Shown: positions 50,710-60,756, numbered from the stretch's first letter. The stretch: DNA of 64,000 bases from Polaribacter pacificus (GCF_038024035.1 NZ_CP150664.1:1488001-1552000); one strand, 5' to 3'. A program made the numbers and translations. The notes: generated from the sequence alone by a model not told the origin.

Positions 50710-52258
50710 TTTACCCATATACTTATCTATTGCTGTTGTCTTAGGCATATTTATAGGAAGTCTTTTTAATTCAGGAAGTAGTGATGCTTTCTTGTTTTCA
50801 AAAAAATCTCCTAATGAAATAAAGATAAAACGCCTCATCGATTTTATCCAGAGAGATTATGTAGACTCTATCAATACAGATCATTTATTGGACGGAGCAA
50901 TCACGCAAATTTTAGGAAAATTAGATCCTCACTCTGTGTACATCCCAAAAGAAAACCTACAAGCGGTTACAGAAAACATGCAGGGAAACTTTGTTGGAAT
51001 TGGAGTTCAGTTTCGAATGATTAAAGACTCCATTACAGTCATCCAACCCATAAAAGGAGGCCCAAGTATCAAGGCAGGAATCAAAGCTGGTGATCGAATT
51101 TTACTAGCAAACACAGACACCTTATACAACAAGAACTTGTCTAACGATCAAATAATGAGTTTTTTAAAGGGTGCTGCTAGTACCCCTATTAAACTTCAAC
51201 TCTACAGAAAAAGCAATGATTCATTATTTTCTCTGACACTTAAGAGAGGTAAAGTAGCCATTAAAAGTGTGGAAGTATCGTATATGATAAACGACTCTAT
51301 TGGCTATATTAAATTAGAGCGTTTTGCAAGAACTAGTTACCAAGAATTTAAATCAGCACTGAACACGATGCAAAAAAAGGGCATGACTGATTTAATTTTA
51401 GATCTACGTGATAATGGAGGTGGCTATGTGGATATTGCCAATAAAATAGTCGATGAATTTCTAGAGTCTGGAAAACTCATCGTTTTTACCAAAAATAACA
51501 AGGGTGAAATTGACGAAGACTTTGCCAGTGGTAGAGGAAGTTTTGAAAAAGGAGGCTTGTATGTCTTAATAGATCAAGGAACAGCTTCTGCATCAGAAAT
51601 TGTTGCTGGTGCCCTACAAGACAATGATAGAGGTACAACCATCGGAAGACGTTCTTTTGGTAAAGGATTGGTTCAAGAAGAGTTGGATTTAGGAGATGGC
51701 TCAGCAGTGCGCTTAACCATAGCAAGATACTACACACCTACCGGACGCTCTATACAGAAACCCTATAGCGACGGAAATGACAAGGCCTATCAACGAGACA
51801 TGGCCAACCGCTATCAAAATGGAGAATTGCTTAATAGAGACAGTATTAAGGTGGTAGATTCATTACAATATAAAACCCCAAAAGGCAAAATAGTCTACGG
51901 AGGTGGAGGAATTGTTCCTGATGTTTTTGTGCCGATAGACACAACAGCCTACCTAAACACCTACTTGTATAACACCATTAATAACTTTGCTTTTGACTAT
52001 GTTGATGAGCATCGAAAAAAACTTCAAAAAATTAGCTTAAGCCAATATATAGAAGGCAACTATATAGATCTTATTTTAAAAAAATACCTAGAAGGCATAC
52101 CAAAACTTAAACCCTCTAAAAGCATGCTTAAAACCATGACTCAATACTTAAAGGCTGCTGTTGCAAATCAATTGTTTGGCGATGAAGGTTTTTATAAAGT
52201 GATTCAAGAAGATGATACGATGATCCTAAAAGTATTAGAGTTGGAAAGTTCCAATTAA
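50696..52258 (+). CDS. S41 C-terminal processing protease
   Basis: A 520-aa periplasmic protease anchored by an N-terminal helix (about residues 6-24). A PDZ domain at about 90-175 (FVGIGVQFRMIKDSITVIQP) is followed by the S41 domain with the catalytic Ser in GTASASEIVAGALQDNDR (near 300) and Lys in GRRSFGKGLVQEE (near 323). These proteases trim C-termini of exported proteins. The start overlaps the dCMP deaminase gene, suggesting coupling. It precedes the LpxH-like gene by 16 bp. Confidence 0.93.
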   Translation: MNKNNLPIYLSIAVVLGIFIGSLFNSGSSDAFLFSKKSPNEIKIKRLIDFIQRDYVDSINTDHLLDGAITQILGKLDPHSVYIPKENLQAVTENMQGNFVGIGVQFRMIKDSITVIQPIKGGPSIKAGIKAGDRILLANTDTLYNKNLSNDQIMSFLKGAASTPIKLQLYRKSNDSLFSLTLKRGKVAIKSVEVSYMINDSIGYIKLERFARTSYQEFKSALNTMQKKGMTDLILDLRDNGGGYVDIANKIVDEFLESGKLIVFTKNNKGEIDEDFASGRGSFEKGGLYVLIDQGTASASEIVAGALQDNDRGTTIGRRSFGKGLVQEELDLGDGSAVRLTIARYYTPTGRSIQKPYSDGNDKAYQRDMANRYQNGELLNRDSIKVVDSLQYKTPKGKIVYGGGGIVPDVFVPIDTTAYLNTYLYNTINNFAFDYVDEHRKKLQKISLSQYIEGNYIDLILKKYLEGIPKLKPSKSMLKTMTQYLKAAVANQLFGDEGFYKVIQEDDTMILKVLELESSN

Positions 52259-52274
52259 TGCCGTTCCTTTGTCT

Positions 52275-53042
52275 ATGATGATTAAAGTACCCCAAAACAA
52301 AAAAATTTACTTCGCCTCAGATCAACATTTAGGGGCACCAACTGCAGAGGCTAGTATGCCAAGAGAACAAAGATTTGTCTCATGGTTAGACGAGATAAAA
52401 ACAGATGCTGCTGCAATCTTTTTATTGGGAGATTTATTTGATTTTTGGTTTGAATACAAAACAGTGGTCCCAAAGGGATTTGTTCGGGTTTTAGGAAAAC
52501 TGGCCGAGCTAAAAGACAGTGGAATTCCCATTTATTTTTTTGTAGGGAATCACGATTTATGGATGCGTGACTATTTTGAAAAAGAATTAAACATTCCTGT
52601 ATATCATGAGCCTCAAGAATTTGTATTTAACACAACCTCTTTACTCATCGGTCACGGAGATGGTTTAGGCCCTGGAGATAAAGGGTATAAACGCATGAAA
52701 AAAGTATTTACTTTTCCGTTTTTTAAATGGTTGTTTAGATGGCTGCATCCCGATATTGGCGTTAAATTAGGACAGTATTTCTCTGTTAAAAATAAACTCA
52801 TTTCTGGTGATGAAGATGCTGCTTTTTTAGGAGAAGATAATGAGTGGCTAGTTCAATATTGCAAACGAAAACTAGAGACCAAACACTATGATTTTTTTAT
52901 TTTTGGTCATCGTCATTTGCCTCTTGAAATTGACTTAAACAAGCAAAGCAAATACATCAATTTAGGAGATTGGATTCAGTATTTTACCTATGGTGTTTTT
53001 GAAGACGGAAACATCGGTCTTAAAGAATACGGTAAGCCTTGA
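52275..53042 (+). CDS. LpxH-like UDP-2,3-diacylglucosamine diphosphatase
   Basis: A 255-aa calcineurin-like phosphoesterase. Metal motifs are SDQHLGAP (DxH), LLGDLFDFWFE (GD), FVGNHDLWM (GNHD), LIGHGDGLGPGD and FGHRHLP. The pattern fits LpxH-type enzymes that release UMP to make lipid X in lipid A synthesis. An in-frame TTG at 52269 and ATGs at 52275 and 52278 are possible starts; I prefer 52275. It is the last gene of the 50275-53042 run. Confidence 0.87.
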   Translation: MMIKVPQNKKIYFASDQHLGAPTAEASMPREQRFVSWLDEIKTDAAAIFLLGDLFDFWFEYKTVVPKGFVRVLGKLAELKDSGIPIYFFVGNHDLWMRDYFEKELNIPVYHEPQEFVFNTTSLLIGHGDGLGPGDKGYKRMKKVFTFPFFKWLFRWLHPDIGVKLGQYFSVKNKLISGDEDAAFLGEDNEWLVQYCKRKLETKHYDFFIFGHRHLPLEIDLNKQSKYINLGDWIQYFTYGVFEDGNIGLKEYGKP

Positions 53043-53104
53043 TTTCACAATACTTTAACCAAATCTTTAACCTTCTTTTAACAAGAAAAAAATTGCTATT
53101 ATTG

Positions 53105-53112
53105 TAGCTTTG
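53105..53112 (+). promoter_or_regulatory. Candidate -7 promoter box for the Bat operon
   Basis: TAGCTTTG fits TAnnTTTG, 40 bp before the moxR start. No clear -33 box. Confidence 0.42.
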
Positions 53113-53151
53113 TCAAACTATAACTAGATTAGTACACATAAATTACTCATA

Positions 53152-54156
53152 ATGATAGAATCACAAATGAATGTAGATGTAAGAGCAATCAACGAAAAGA
53201 TTGAAAGAGAAAGTGCCTTTATAGACATTTTAACTTTGGAAATGAACAAGGTAATTGTGGGTCAAAAAGACATGATTGAACGCTTGCTTATTGGTTTGCT
53301 TGGTAATGGGCATATCTTACTAGAAGGAGTTCCAGGTCTTGCAAAAACTTTAGCGATAAACACTTTATCTAAAGCTGTAGACGCTAGTTTTAGTAGAGTT
53401 CAATTTACCCCAGATTTATTACCTGCTGATGTAGTTGGAACCATGATATACAACATGAAAGAGAATGATTTCATGATTAAAAAAGGTCCCATTTTTGCAA
53501 ATTTCGTCTTGGCTGATGAGATTAACCGTGCACCTGCAAAGGTTCAATCGGCTTTGCTAGAGGCCATGCAAGAGCGCCAAATAACTATTGGTGACGAAAC
53601 GTTTAAATTGGATGAGCCCTTTTTAGTATTGGCTACCCAAAACCCTGTAGAGCAAGAAGGAACTTATCCTTTGCCAGAAGCTCAGGTTGACCGTTTTATG
53701 TTAAAAGTGGTTATTGATTATCCTAAATTGGCTGATGAGCAAATTATCATGCGTCAAAACCTAAACAACCAACACGCACAAATAAATCCAATTATCTCTG
53801 TTGACCAAATCTTAAAAGCTCGTGAAGTAGTTAATGAGGTTTATATGGATGAGAAAATTGAAAAATACATTTTAGATATTATTTTTGCGACGCGTTATCC
53901 AGAAAAATACAACTTAGAAAAGTTAAAGCCTTTAATCGGATTTGGAGCCTCTCCTCGTGGAAGTATTAACTTGGCAAAAGCTGCCAAATGTTATGCTTTT
54001 ATCAAACGTAGAGGGTATGTTATTCCAGAAGATGTTAGAGCAGTAGTATATGATGTACTTAGACACCGTATTGGTATCACTTATGAAGCAGAAGCAGAAA
54101 ACATTAGCTCTGTAGACATCATTAACAGTATTATCAATGAAGTAGAAGTACCTTAA
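53152..54156 (+). CDS. MoxR-type AAA+ ATPase
   Basis: A 334-aa AAA+ ATPase, chaperone-like, first gene of the Bat operon. Walker A is ILLEGVPGLAKTLA (near residue 65), Walker B is VLADEINRAPAKVQ (near 119), sensor and lid motifs are ATQNPVEQEGTYPLPEAQVDRF and GASPRGSINLAKA. MoxR ATPases work with VWA-domain partners, which are encoded directly downstream. Separated by 75 bp from the DUF58 gene. Confidence 0.94.
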   Translation: MIESQMNVDVRAINEKIERESAFIDILTLEMNKVIVGQKDMIERLLIGLLGNGHILLEGVPGLAKTLAINTLSKAVDASFSRVQFTPDLLPADVVGTMIYNMKENDFMIKKGPIFANFVLADEINRAPAKVQSALLEAMQERQITIGDETFKLDEPFLVLATQNPVEQEGTYPLPEAQVDRFMLKVVIDYPKLADEQIIMRQNLNNQHAQINPIISVDQILKAREVVNEVYMDEKIEKYILDIIFATRYPEKYNLEKLKPLIGFGASPRGSINLAKAAKCYAFIKRRGYVIPEDVRAVVYDVLRHRIGITYEAEAENISSVDIINSIINEVEVP

Positions 54157-54231
54157 TCAATTATCGAAAGACAATTATCGGCGAGTAAAAAACCCCTGAT
54201 TATTGATAACTGTTAACTGGCAATTGAAACA

Positions 54232-55101
54232 ATGGAGACGAAAGAAATACTAAAAAAAGTTCGAAAAATAGAGATTAAGACACGTAGGCTGTCTGATCAT
54301 ATTTTTGGAGGAGAATACCATTCTACATTTAAAGGACGAGGTATGACTTTCTCTGAAGTTCGGCAGTACCAATATGGCGATGATATTAGAGCCATTGATT
54401 GGAATGTGACCGCACGTTACAATGAACCTTATGTAAAAGTCTTTGAAGAAGAACGCGAGTTGACCATGCTATTAATGGTTGATATTTCTGGTTCTGAATT
54501 TTTTGGTACCCACCAACAATACAAAAGAGATACAGCCACAGAGATTGCTGCAACACTAGCTTTTTCTGCTATACAAAACAATGATAAAGTTGGCTTAATG
54601 CTGTTTTCGGATGAAATAGAATTGTACATCCCTCCCAAAAAAGGAAAAAGTCATGTACTGCGTATTATCCGAGAATTGATTGAGTTTAAACCAAAGAGCA
54701 AAGGAACCAATATTGGTGAAGCTTTTAAGTTTTTATCCAATGTGATGAAGAAAAAGGCCATCGTATTTGTACTCTCTGATTTTATGGATGACTCGTATGA
54801 GCAAACCCTTAAAATTGCTGGAAACAAACACGATGTTACCGGAATCAGAATTTACGACAAGCACGATGAAGAGATTCCTAATTTAGGAATGGTACCCATG
54901 TTGGATGCAGAAACCGGAAAAGTACAATTGATTAATACTGGAGCAAAAAATGTCCGAACTAACTACAAGGCCAATGCCTTGCGTTTGTTCGATTTTTATC
55001 AAAAAACCTTTAGTCGAAGTGGAGCGGGAACCATCAACACAAGAGTTGATGAGGATTATGTAAAAAAATTATTAGGCTATTTTAAACACAAAGGAAACTA
55101 G
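54232..55101 (+). CDS. DUF58 (VWA-like) protein
   Basis: A 289-aa DUF58 protein. The family block RQYQYGDDIRAIDWNVTARYNEPYVK is at about residues 40-65 (shown in part) and the VWA-like metal site is LMVDISGSEFFG near 81. Such proteins are the usual partner of MoxR. In this operon it is second of eight. The 75-bp gap before it has a repeated CAATTATCG and no terminator. Confidence 0.92.
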   Translation: METKEILKKVRKIEIKTRRLSDHIFGGEYHSTFKGRGMTFSEVRQYQYGDDIRAIDWNVTARYNEPYVKVFEEERELTMLLMVDISGSEFFGTHQQYKRDTATEIAATLAFSAIQNNDKVGLMLFSDEIELYIPPKKGKSHVLRIIRELIEFKPKSKGTNIGEAFKFLSNVMKKKAIVFVLSDFMDDSYEQTLKIAGNKHDVTGIRIYDKHDEEIPNLGMVPMLDAETGKVQLINTGAKNVRTNYKANALRLFDFYQKTFSRSGAGTINTRVDEDYVKKLLGYFKHKGN

Positions 55102-55132
55102 CAAGACTGCGTTTACAAAAAGCGTTTAAAAA

Positions 55133-56053
55133 ATGAAGAAAAACTTATTTTATCTATTCATATTCTTTTCGACCATGGCATTTGCTCAACAAAAGCCATT
55201 GGTCAAAGCGGCTATTGATACCGCACAAATTAGAATAGGTGAACAAATTACCTATCAAATTTCTGTGGATGAGATAGACAATGTTATCATTCCTAAATTA
55301 GAAAATTTAAAGGGCCTAGAAATTGTTGAAGACACAAAAATGGACACCTTAAAAAATCAGCTAATTAAGAAGTATATTCTTACTGGTTTTGACAGCGGTG
55401 CTTTTTATATTCCACAGCAACAAATTTTTATAAAACAACGATTACACCTTACAGATTCATTGCTTGTAAAGGTAGCAACGGTGGCTATTGACACTGTTAA
55501 ACAACCGATGTTTCCTATAAAATCTATCCAAAAAGAACCTTATACCTTTGATGATTTTATACCTTACTTATGGTATGTTCTCTTAGGGCTAGTGGTACTG
55601 GCTGTGATTTTGTATTTTATTTTTAGAAAGAAAAAGACCCCAGAAGAAAAAATTGCAGAAGCACTATTGCCTCCGTTTGAAGAGGCTATTCAAAGACTGC
55701 AACAACTGGATAAAAAACTACTTTGGCAAAACAACAAAGTAAAAGAATATTACAGTGAGCTTACAGACATTGTTAGAGGGTATATAGAAAGAGAACTAAA
55801 GGTTCCTGCCCTGGAGTCTACCACCGATGAATTGGTAGATACCTTGATTGATTTTAATAAGACTGGATCTATCACCACCTCTGAAGAAACCATACAAAAA
55901 TTAAAAGCTTTATTGCGTGAAGCTGATTTGGTGAAGTTTGCTAAATCAATGCCTATGGCAGATGAAATAGAAGGAAACAGAAAAGATGCAGAACTGGTGG
56001 TTTCTAATTTAAAACCTACACCTATAAAAGAAGATGAAGATGGATTGGAGTAA
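55133..56053 (+). CDS. Bat operon membrane protein (DUF4381-like)
   Basis: A 306-aa protein with a signal peptide (ends TMAFAQQ), a periplasmic beta-rich domain (about residues 20-140), one membrane helix at about 144-166 (FIPYLWYVLLGLVVLAVILYFIF in part) and a cytoplasmic helical tail resembling DUF4381 (YYSELTDIVRGYIERELKV). It lies between DUF58 and BatA and overlaps BatA by 20 bp. Similar proteins occupy this position in other Bacteroidota. Role: membrane part of the Bat complex, inferred from place. Confidence 0.82.
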   Translation: MKKNLFYLFIFFSTMAFAQQKPLVKAAIDTAQIRIGEQITYQISVDEIDNVIIPKLENLKGLEIVEDTKMDTLKNQLIKKYILTGFDSGAFYIPQQQIFIKQRLHLTDSLLVKVATVAIDTVKQPMFPIKSIQKEPYTFDDFIPYLWYVLLGLVVLAVILYFIFRKKKTPEEKIAEALLPPFEEAIQRLQQLDKKLLWQNNKVKEYYSELTDIVRGYIERELKVPALESTTDELVDTLIDFNKTGSITTSEETIQKLKALLREADLVKFAKSMPMADEIEGNRKDAELVVSNLKPTPIKEDEDGLE

Positions 56054-57047
56054 TTTTGAGTTTTTAAATCCTGAGTTTTTCTGGCTGTTTGCCTTGATCC
56101 CTATCCTCATTGTGTGGTATGTTTTAATGCGAAACAAAAACAGTGCAAATTTAACCATACCAAGTGTTAAGGGGTTTAAAGCTGAGCAATCATGGTTGCC
56201 AAAACTAAAACCGATACTCTATGTACTCCGTTTACTTGCATTTTCTTTACTTATAGTGGCATTAGCCAGACCCAGAAATGTGGCGGTGAGTAAAAAGACA
56301 AAAACCAACAAAGGTATAGACATCGTGATGGCCATTGATGTTTCTGCAAGCATGATGGCAAAAGACTTAAAGCCAAATAGATTAGAAGCTTTAAAAAACG
56401 TAGCTACAGACTTTGTAAATCAAAGACCCAACGATCGAATAGGAATTGTGGTTTATGCTGGTGAAAGTTTTACCCAAACACCAATAACTAGTGATAAAGG
56501 CATCGTAAAAAGAACTATTTCTGATATTAAATGGGGACAGTTAGAAGGTGGTACTGCCATTGGTATGGGACTCGGATCTGCCGTAAATAGACTTAAAGAA
56601 AGCAAAGCCAAAAGTAAGGTGATTATCTTGCTAACCGACGGAGTTAACAACTCTGGTTTTATTGACCCAAAGACGGCGACAGAATTGGCAACAGAATTAG
56701 AAATTAAGGTATATACGATTGGAATAGGGACAAATGGAATGGCTGATTTCCCTGTAAATATCAATCCGCAAACAGGTCAATTAATATTCAGAAAACAGCA
56801 AGTAGAAATTGATGAGGATCTTTTAAAGTACATCGCAGAACAAACCGATGGTAAATATTTTAGAGCCACGGACAACACCAAATTAAAAGAAATCTACGAT
56901 GAAATAAACAAATTAGAAAAAACAAAAATTGAAGAATTTAAATATTACAATTACGAAGAGAAATACCGACTCTTAGTACTAATCGCATTAGGTTTATTAG
57001 TATTGGAATACACCTTAAAGAATACGATATTTAAAAGTTTTATATAG
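56034..57047 (+). CDS. batA: BatA, VWA-domain aerotolerance protein
   Basis: A 337-aa membrane protein: N-terminal helix pair (about residues 12-28 and 62-82), a VWA domain with intact MIDAS (MAIDVSASMMAKD; TPITSD; LLTDGVNNSG) and a C-terminal membrane helix (about 315-335). It overlaps the previous gene; the ATG at 56040 (MDWSNFEFLNPEFFWL) is an equally good start. BatA and BatB form part of a membrane complex needed for aerotolerance in Bacteroides, where the operon was named. Confidence 0.93.
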   Translation: MKMDWSNFEFLNPEFFWLFALIPILIVWYVLMRNKNSANLTIPSVKGFKAEQSWLPKLKPILYVLRLLAFSLLIVALARPRNVAVSKKTKTNKGIDIVMAIDVSASMMAKDLKPNRLEALKNVATDFVNQRPNDRIGIVVYAGESFTQTPITSDKGIVKRTISDIKWGQLEGGTAIGMGLGSAVNRLKESKAKSKVIILLTDGVNNSGFIDPKTATELATELEIKVYTIGIGTNGMADFPVNINPQTGQLIFRKQQVEIDEDLLKYIAEQTDGKYFRATDNTKLKEIYDEINKLEKTKIEEFKYYNYEEKYRLLVLIALGLLVLEYTLKNTIFKSFI

Positions 57048-57071
57048 TTTAACAAAACTAGCACAAAAAAA

Positions 57072-58106
57072 ATGTATCAGATAGAAGAACCTTCTTATTT
57101 TTATTACCTAGCTATAATCCCAGTGATTATTGTGCTTTTTCTATTGGTCTTTTGGTGGAAAAAAAGCACTCAGAAAAAATTTATTGATAAAGATTTATTA
57201 GTGCGATTAGCTCCAAACACTTCTACGTTTAAATCGGTTTTAAAATTGGTGTTTTTGCTTATAGGGATCAGTTTTTTAGTGGTGTCTTTAACCAACCCTA
57301 AAATGGGGACCAAATTAAAAACTTTAAAAAGAGAAGGTGTTGATGTTGTTTTTGCTTTGGATGTTTCTAAAAGTATGTTGGCAGAGGATATTGCTCCTAA
57401 TCGTTTGGAAAAAGCCAAACAAATTATCTCTAAAATTATTGATAAATTAGGAAGTGACCGTGTTGGAATCATTATTTATGCCGGTAATGCATATCCACTC
57501 TTACCAATTACAACCGACCATGCTGCAGCAAGTATGTTTTTACAAAATGCTGGACCAAATATGGTGTCGAGTCAAGGAACAGCAATTAATGAAGCCTTAA
57601 CTTTGGCAAAAACCTATTATAATAATGATGAGCAAACCAATCGGTTTTTAATCATTATTTCAGACGGAGAAGATCATCAAGATGAAACCAGCAAGGTTGC
57701 ACAAAGCATGTCTAAAGAAGGTATTAAGATTTTTACCATTGGTGTTGGAACCGAGCAAGGAGGCCCAATCCCAATTAAGACAAACGGATCTTTGGTAGGA
57801 TACAAAAAAGACAACAAGGGAGAAACTGTCATAACCAAGCGCAACCAAGAAGTTTTAGAAGAAGTAGCAAATTCTGCTAGTGGACGCTATATCGACGGAA
57901 ACAAAACTGAAACTCCTGTGGATATACTTGAAAAAATATTGGCAAACGCACAAAAAAGTGAGTTTGAAACCAAGCAATTTTCAGATTATAAAGATCAATT
58001 TCAGTGGTTTATTGGTTTGGGGATCCTCTTTCTTTTAATTGATGTATTTTTCCTTGACAAAAAAACAAAATGGGTTAAAAAAATTGATTTATTTAATGAG
58101 CAATAA
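57072..58106 (+). CDS. batB: BatB, VWA-domain aerotolerance protein
   Basis: A 344-aa paralogue of BatA. Membrane helices at about residues 9-28 and 58-78, MIDAS in FALDVSKSMLAED and ISDGEDHQDE, and a C-terminal helix (FQWFIGLGILFLLIDVFFL). The second MIDAS Ser is kept (DxSxS). It follows BatA by 24 bp and precedes BatC by 10 bp. Confidence 0.93.
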   Translation: MYQIEEPSYFYYLAIIPVIIVLFLLVFWWKKSTQKKFIDKDLLVRLAPNTSTFKSVLKLVFLLIGISFLVVSLTNPKMGTKLKTLKREGVDVVFALDVSKSMLAEDIAPNRLEKAKQIISKIIDKLGSDRVGIIIYAGNAYPLLPITTDHAAASMFLQNAGPNMVSSQGTAINEALTLAKTYYNNDEQTNRFLIIISDGEDHQDETSKVAQSMSKEGIKIFTIGVGTEQGGPIPIKTNGSLVGYKKDNKGETVITKRNQEVLEEVANSASGRYIDGNKTETPVDILEKILANAQKSEFETKQFSDYKDQFQWFIGLGILFLLIDVFFLDKKTKWVKKIDLFNEQ

Positions 58107-58116
58107 AACAATACCA

Positions 58117-58944
58117 ATGAATAGAATTAAAAACATCTTTACCGTAGTATTCTTCGTGCTGTTCTCTGCTACGAGCTTTGCTCAGCAAGATAGCATTGCA
58201 CTTCAAAGAGAGGCCAGAAGCTTGTTGAGAAATGGAAATGAACTCTATCAGCAAGAAAAGTATACTGATGCCAGTGTCCTATACAAAAAGGCCTTAGAAA
58301 AAAGCGCCACCTATAAAAAGGCTAGTTATAATTTAGGCAATGCCTTGTATTTGCAAAAGGATTATAAAGAAGCAGTTCCTCAATTTGAATTGTCTGCAAA
58401 AGCGGCAAAAGACAAGTTCTCAAAAGCAGAATCTTTTCATAACCTTGGGAATTCTATGATGGAGCAAAAGCAATATCAACAAGCGATAGACGCTTATAAG
58501 AATGCCTTGAGAAACAATCCAAATGATGATGAGACTCGTTACAATTTGGCCGTTGCAAAAAAGAAATTAAAAGAGCAAAAGGACAAAGAGAACAAGGACA
58601 ATAAAGACGACAAAAAGGATAACAAAGACAAGAAAGACAACAAAGATAAGAACGACGATAAAGGAGATCAAAAGGACGATAAAAAAGGAGACCAGAAAGA
58701 CGAGGATAAAAACAAGGACGACAAAAAAGATGATCAAAATGGTGATCAGAAAGACAACAAAGACCCTAAACAAAACGAAAATAAAGACAATAAGAAAAAA
58801 GAGCAGCCTAAAAAAGGCAAAATGACTCCTGAGCAGATCAAACAATTGTTAGAGAGTTTGAACAACGAAGAAAAAAAGACTCAGAAAAAAATGAACGTAG
58901 AGAAAGCAAAAGGAACAAAAACCAATAAAGAAAAAGATTGGTAA
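58117..58944 (+). CDS. batC: BatC, TPR protein with charged low-complexity tail
   Basis: A 275-aa exported TPR protein. I place the start at 58117, where a clean signal peptide begins (MNRIKNIFTVVFFVLFSATS, cleavage in SFAQQ). The frame is open further upstream to 58039, but this overlaps batB. Three TPR units span about residues 30-145 (YQEKYTDASVLYKKALEKS and similar). A Lys/Asp/Asn-rich tract of about 75 residues follows (nucleotides 58576-58806), then MTPEQIKQLLESLNNEE. Related BatC proteins have similar charged tails. Confidence 0.9.
   Translation: MNRIKNIFTVVFFVLFSATSFAQQDSIALQREARSLLRNGNELYQQEKYTDASVLYKKALEKSATYKKASYNLGNALYLQKDYKEAVPQFELSAKAAKDKFSKAESFHNLGNSMMEQKQYQQAIDAYKNALRNNPNDDETRYNLAVAKKKLKEQKDKENKDNKDDKKDNKDKKDNKDKNDDKGDQKDDKKGDQKDEDKNKDDKKDDQNGDQKDNKDPKQNENKDNKKKEQPKKGKMTPEQIKQLLESLNNEEKKTQKKMNVEKAKGTKTNKEKDW
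58576..58806 (+). repeat. Low-complexity Lys/Asp/Asn coding tract in batC
   Basis: About 75 codons of nearly only AAA/AAG, GAC/GAT and AAC/AAT in irregular KDNKDKKD-type units. The tract is prone to slippage and its length probably differs between strains. The antisense reading gives a false hydrophobic ORF. Confidence 0.8.
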
Positions 58945-58991
58945 GTAATTTTTAATATTTACAAATCTTATTATTTTTGATTGTTGACAAA

Positions 58992-60752
58992 ATGAAAATG
59001 AAAGCGTTTTACATACTGTGTTTTATTGGATTGTTTACCCAATCCTTATTAGCCCAAGCGACATTTACTACTGCGGTTAGTAAAAACAAATTGGGTGTAA
59101 ACGAACGTTTTAGAATAGAATTTACCATCAATATGCAAGGTGCAGATAATTTTTCTCCACCAAATTTTAAAAATTTTAAGGTCATAGCTGGGCCAAGTCA
59201 ATCTGTAAACCAAGCGTGGATTAACGGAAAAACTACCTTTTCACAATCCTATATTTACACCCTGCAACCAAAAAACATTGGCGTTTATACTATCCCTGGA
59301 GCAACCATAGAGTTTGGAGGAAAAACACTCACTTCCAATACGGTTGAGATGAACATCTTAAAAGCAGTCGATATTCCAAAAAATCCAAATGACCCTAATT
59401 ATATTGCTGAGCAAAACGTACACTTGGTTGCAGAAGTTTCTAAGACCAAGCCTTATGTTGGAGAAGGTATTTATGTTGAGTATAAGCTGTATGTTAGTCA
59501 AAACATCAGTGTAGATAATTATGAGGTAACAGAAAGCCCAAAATACAATGGCTTTTGGAATCAAGACATTAGAATAGACAATTTACAGGTAAAATTAGGG
59601 AAGTTTAACGGAGAAGATTATCGTTATGTAGTCTTAAAAAAAGCGCTACTTATTCCAACAAAATCAGGAAAACTGATAATTGAACCCATGAAAATGGATG
59701 TGTGGATTGGAGTACCAACCGGCCGAGGTGATTTTTTTGGAAACCCAATTACTACAACTGTTAGAAAAGAGTTTACCTCTGCCCAAAGAAACATTCAGGT
59801 TGCTGCTTTACCCATAAAAGGAAAACCAGAAAACTTTACAGGTGCCGTTGGAGATTTTGATTTTGTAGTTTCTGCAAATAAAAATGATTTAAAAGCCAAT
59901 GAATCATCAGAAATAAAAGTGACTGTATCAGGAAAAGGAAACTTAAAACTCTTTAGCTTACCTAACATAGAAACGCCAAAAGAACTAGAGGTATATACCC
60001 CTGAGCACAAGGAAAACCTAAGAACCACAGCAAGTGGGTTGCAGGGTACAGTCTCTGATTTATATACCGTTGTTCCGCAATTTAAAGGGAAATACAAAAT
60101 TCCAAAACTGGCCTTCTCCTATTTTAATCCTTCAGAGAAAAAATACAAGACTATAACAACAGACGATTTGTATGTAAATGTTTTAGAAGGGAAAGAAATT
60201 GTAAGCAGCACAAATGCAGACACGGCTAAAAAAGATGTCGTAATTTCTGGAAACAACTTTAGATATATTCAAACCAGTACTAGTTTTAAACCTAAAACGA
60301 CAAGCTTTTTCTTTGATTCAAATCTGTTTTATCTACTCTTAATTATCCCTTTACTTTTTATACCGATTGGCATAATCATCTATAATAAAAGTGTCGAAAA
60401 GTCAAAAGACCTGGTTGGCAAGAAACTTAGAACAGCAGATAGGCTCGCTAAAAAGTACTTATCCGAAGCTAAAAAACAACTCGGAAACAAAGAAGCGTTT
60501 TACATAGCTTTAGAAAGAGCTTTGCACAATTATTTAAAAGCAAAATTGCAAATAGAAACTGTAGATATAAGTAGAGAGAGTATCAAAGAAATTTTAATTG
60601 ATAAAAAGATCAGTGAAGAAACTATTGAATCTTTTATTGAGGTTTTAGACGGTTGTGATTTTGCTCGTTATACTCCGATCACTGATGTGATGATGCAAGA
60701 TGAGTTTGAAAAAGCCAAACATGTAATTTCTCTTATAGACAAACAATTATAA
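58992..60752 (+). CDS. batD: BatD, oxygen-tolerance family protein
   Basis: A 586-aa exported protein. Start placed at 58992, a few residues before the signal peptide (MKMKAFYILCFIGLFTQSLLA), not at the upstream TTG at 58977. Repeated beta-sandwich domains match BatD (VSKNKLGVNERFRIEFTINM near residue 30; VSANKNDLKANESSEIKV near 295). One membrane helix follows at about 440-460 and then a cytoplasmic helical tail. A TATTTTTG box at 58972 could be an internal promoter. It precedes BatE by 4 bp. Confidence 0.92.
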   Translation: MKMKAFYILCFIGLFTQSLLAQATFTTAVSKNKLGVNERFRIEFTINMQGADNFSPPNFKNFKVIAGPSQSVNQAWINGKTTFSQSYIYTLQPKNIGVYTIPGATIEFGGKTLTSNTVEMNILKAVDIPKNPNDPNYIAEQNVHLVAEVSKTKPYVGEGIYVEYKLYVSQNISVDNYEVTESPKYNGFWNQDIRIDNLQVKLGKFNGEDYRYVVLKKALLIPTKSGKLIIEPMKMDVWIGVPTGRGDFFGNPITTTVRKEFTSAQRNIQVAALPIKGKPENFTGAVGDFDFVVSANKNDLKANESSEIKVTVSGKGNLKLFSLPNIETPKELEVYTPEHKENLRTTASGLQGTVSDLYTVVPQFKGKYKIPKLAFSYFNPSEKKYKTITTDDLYVNVLEGKEIVSSTNADTAKKDVVISGNNFRYIQTSTSFKPKTTSFFFDSNLFYLLLIIPLLFIPIGIIIYNKSVEKSKDLVGKKLRTADRLAKKYLSEAKKQLGNKEAFYIALERALHNYLKAKLQIETVDISRESIKEILIDKKISEETIESFIEVLDGCDFARYTPITDVMMQDEFEKAKHVISLIDKQL

Positions 60753-60756
60753 GCTG

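Noticed and set aside
58567..58845. A hydrophobic antisense frame of 92 codons in batC
   Set aside because: It is the mirror of the Lys/Asp tract, giving only Phe/Val/Leu/Ile; no start context or conservation is expected.
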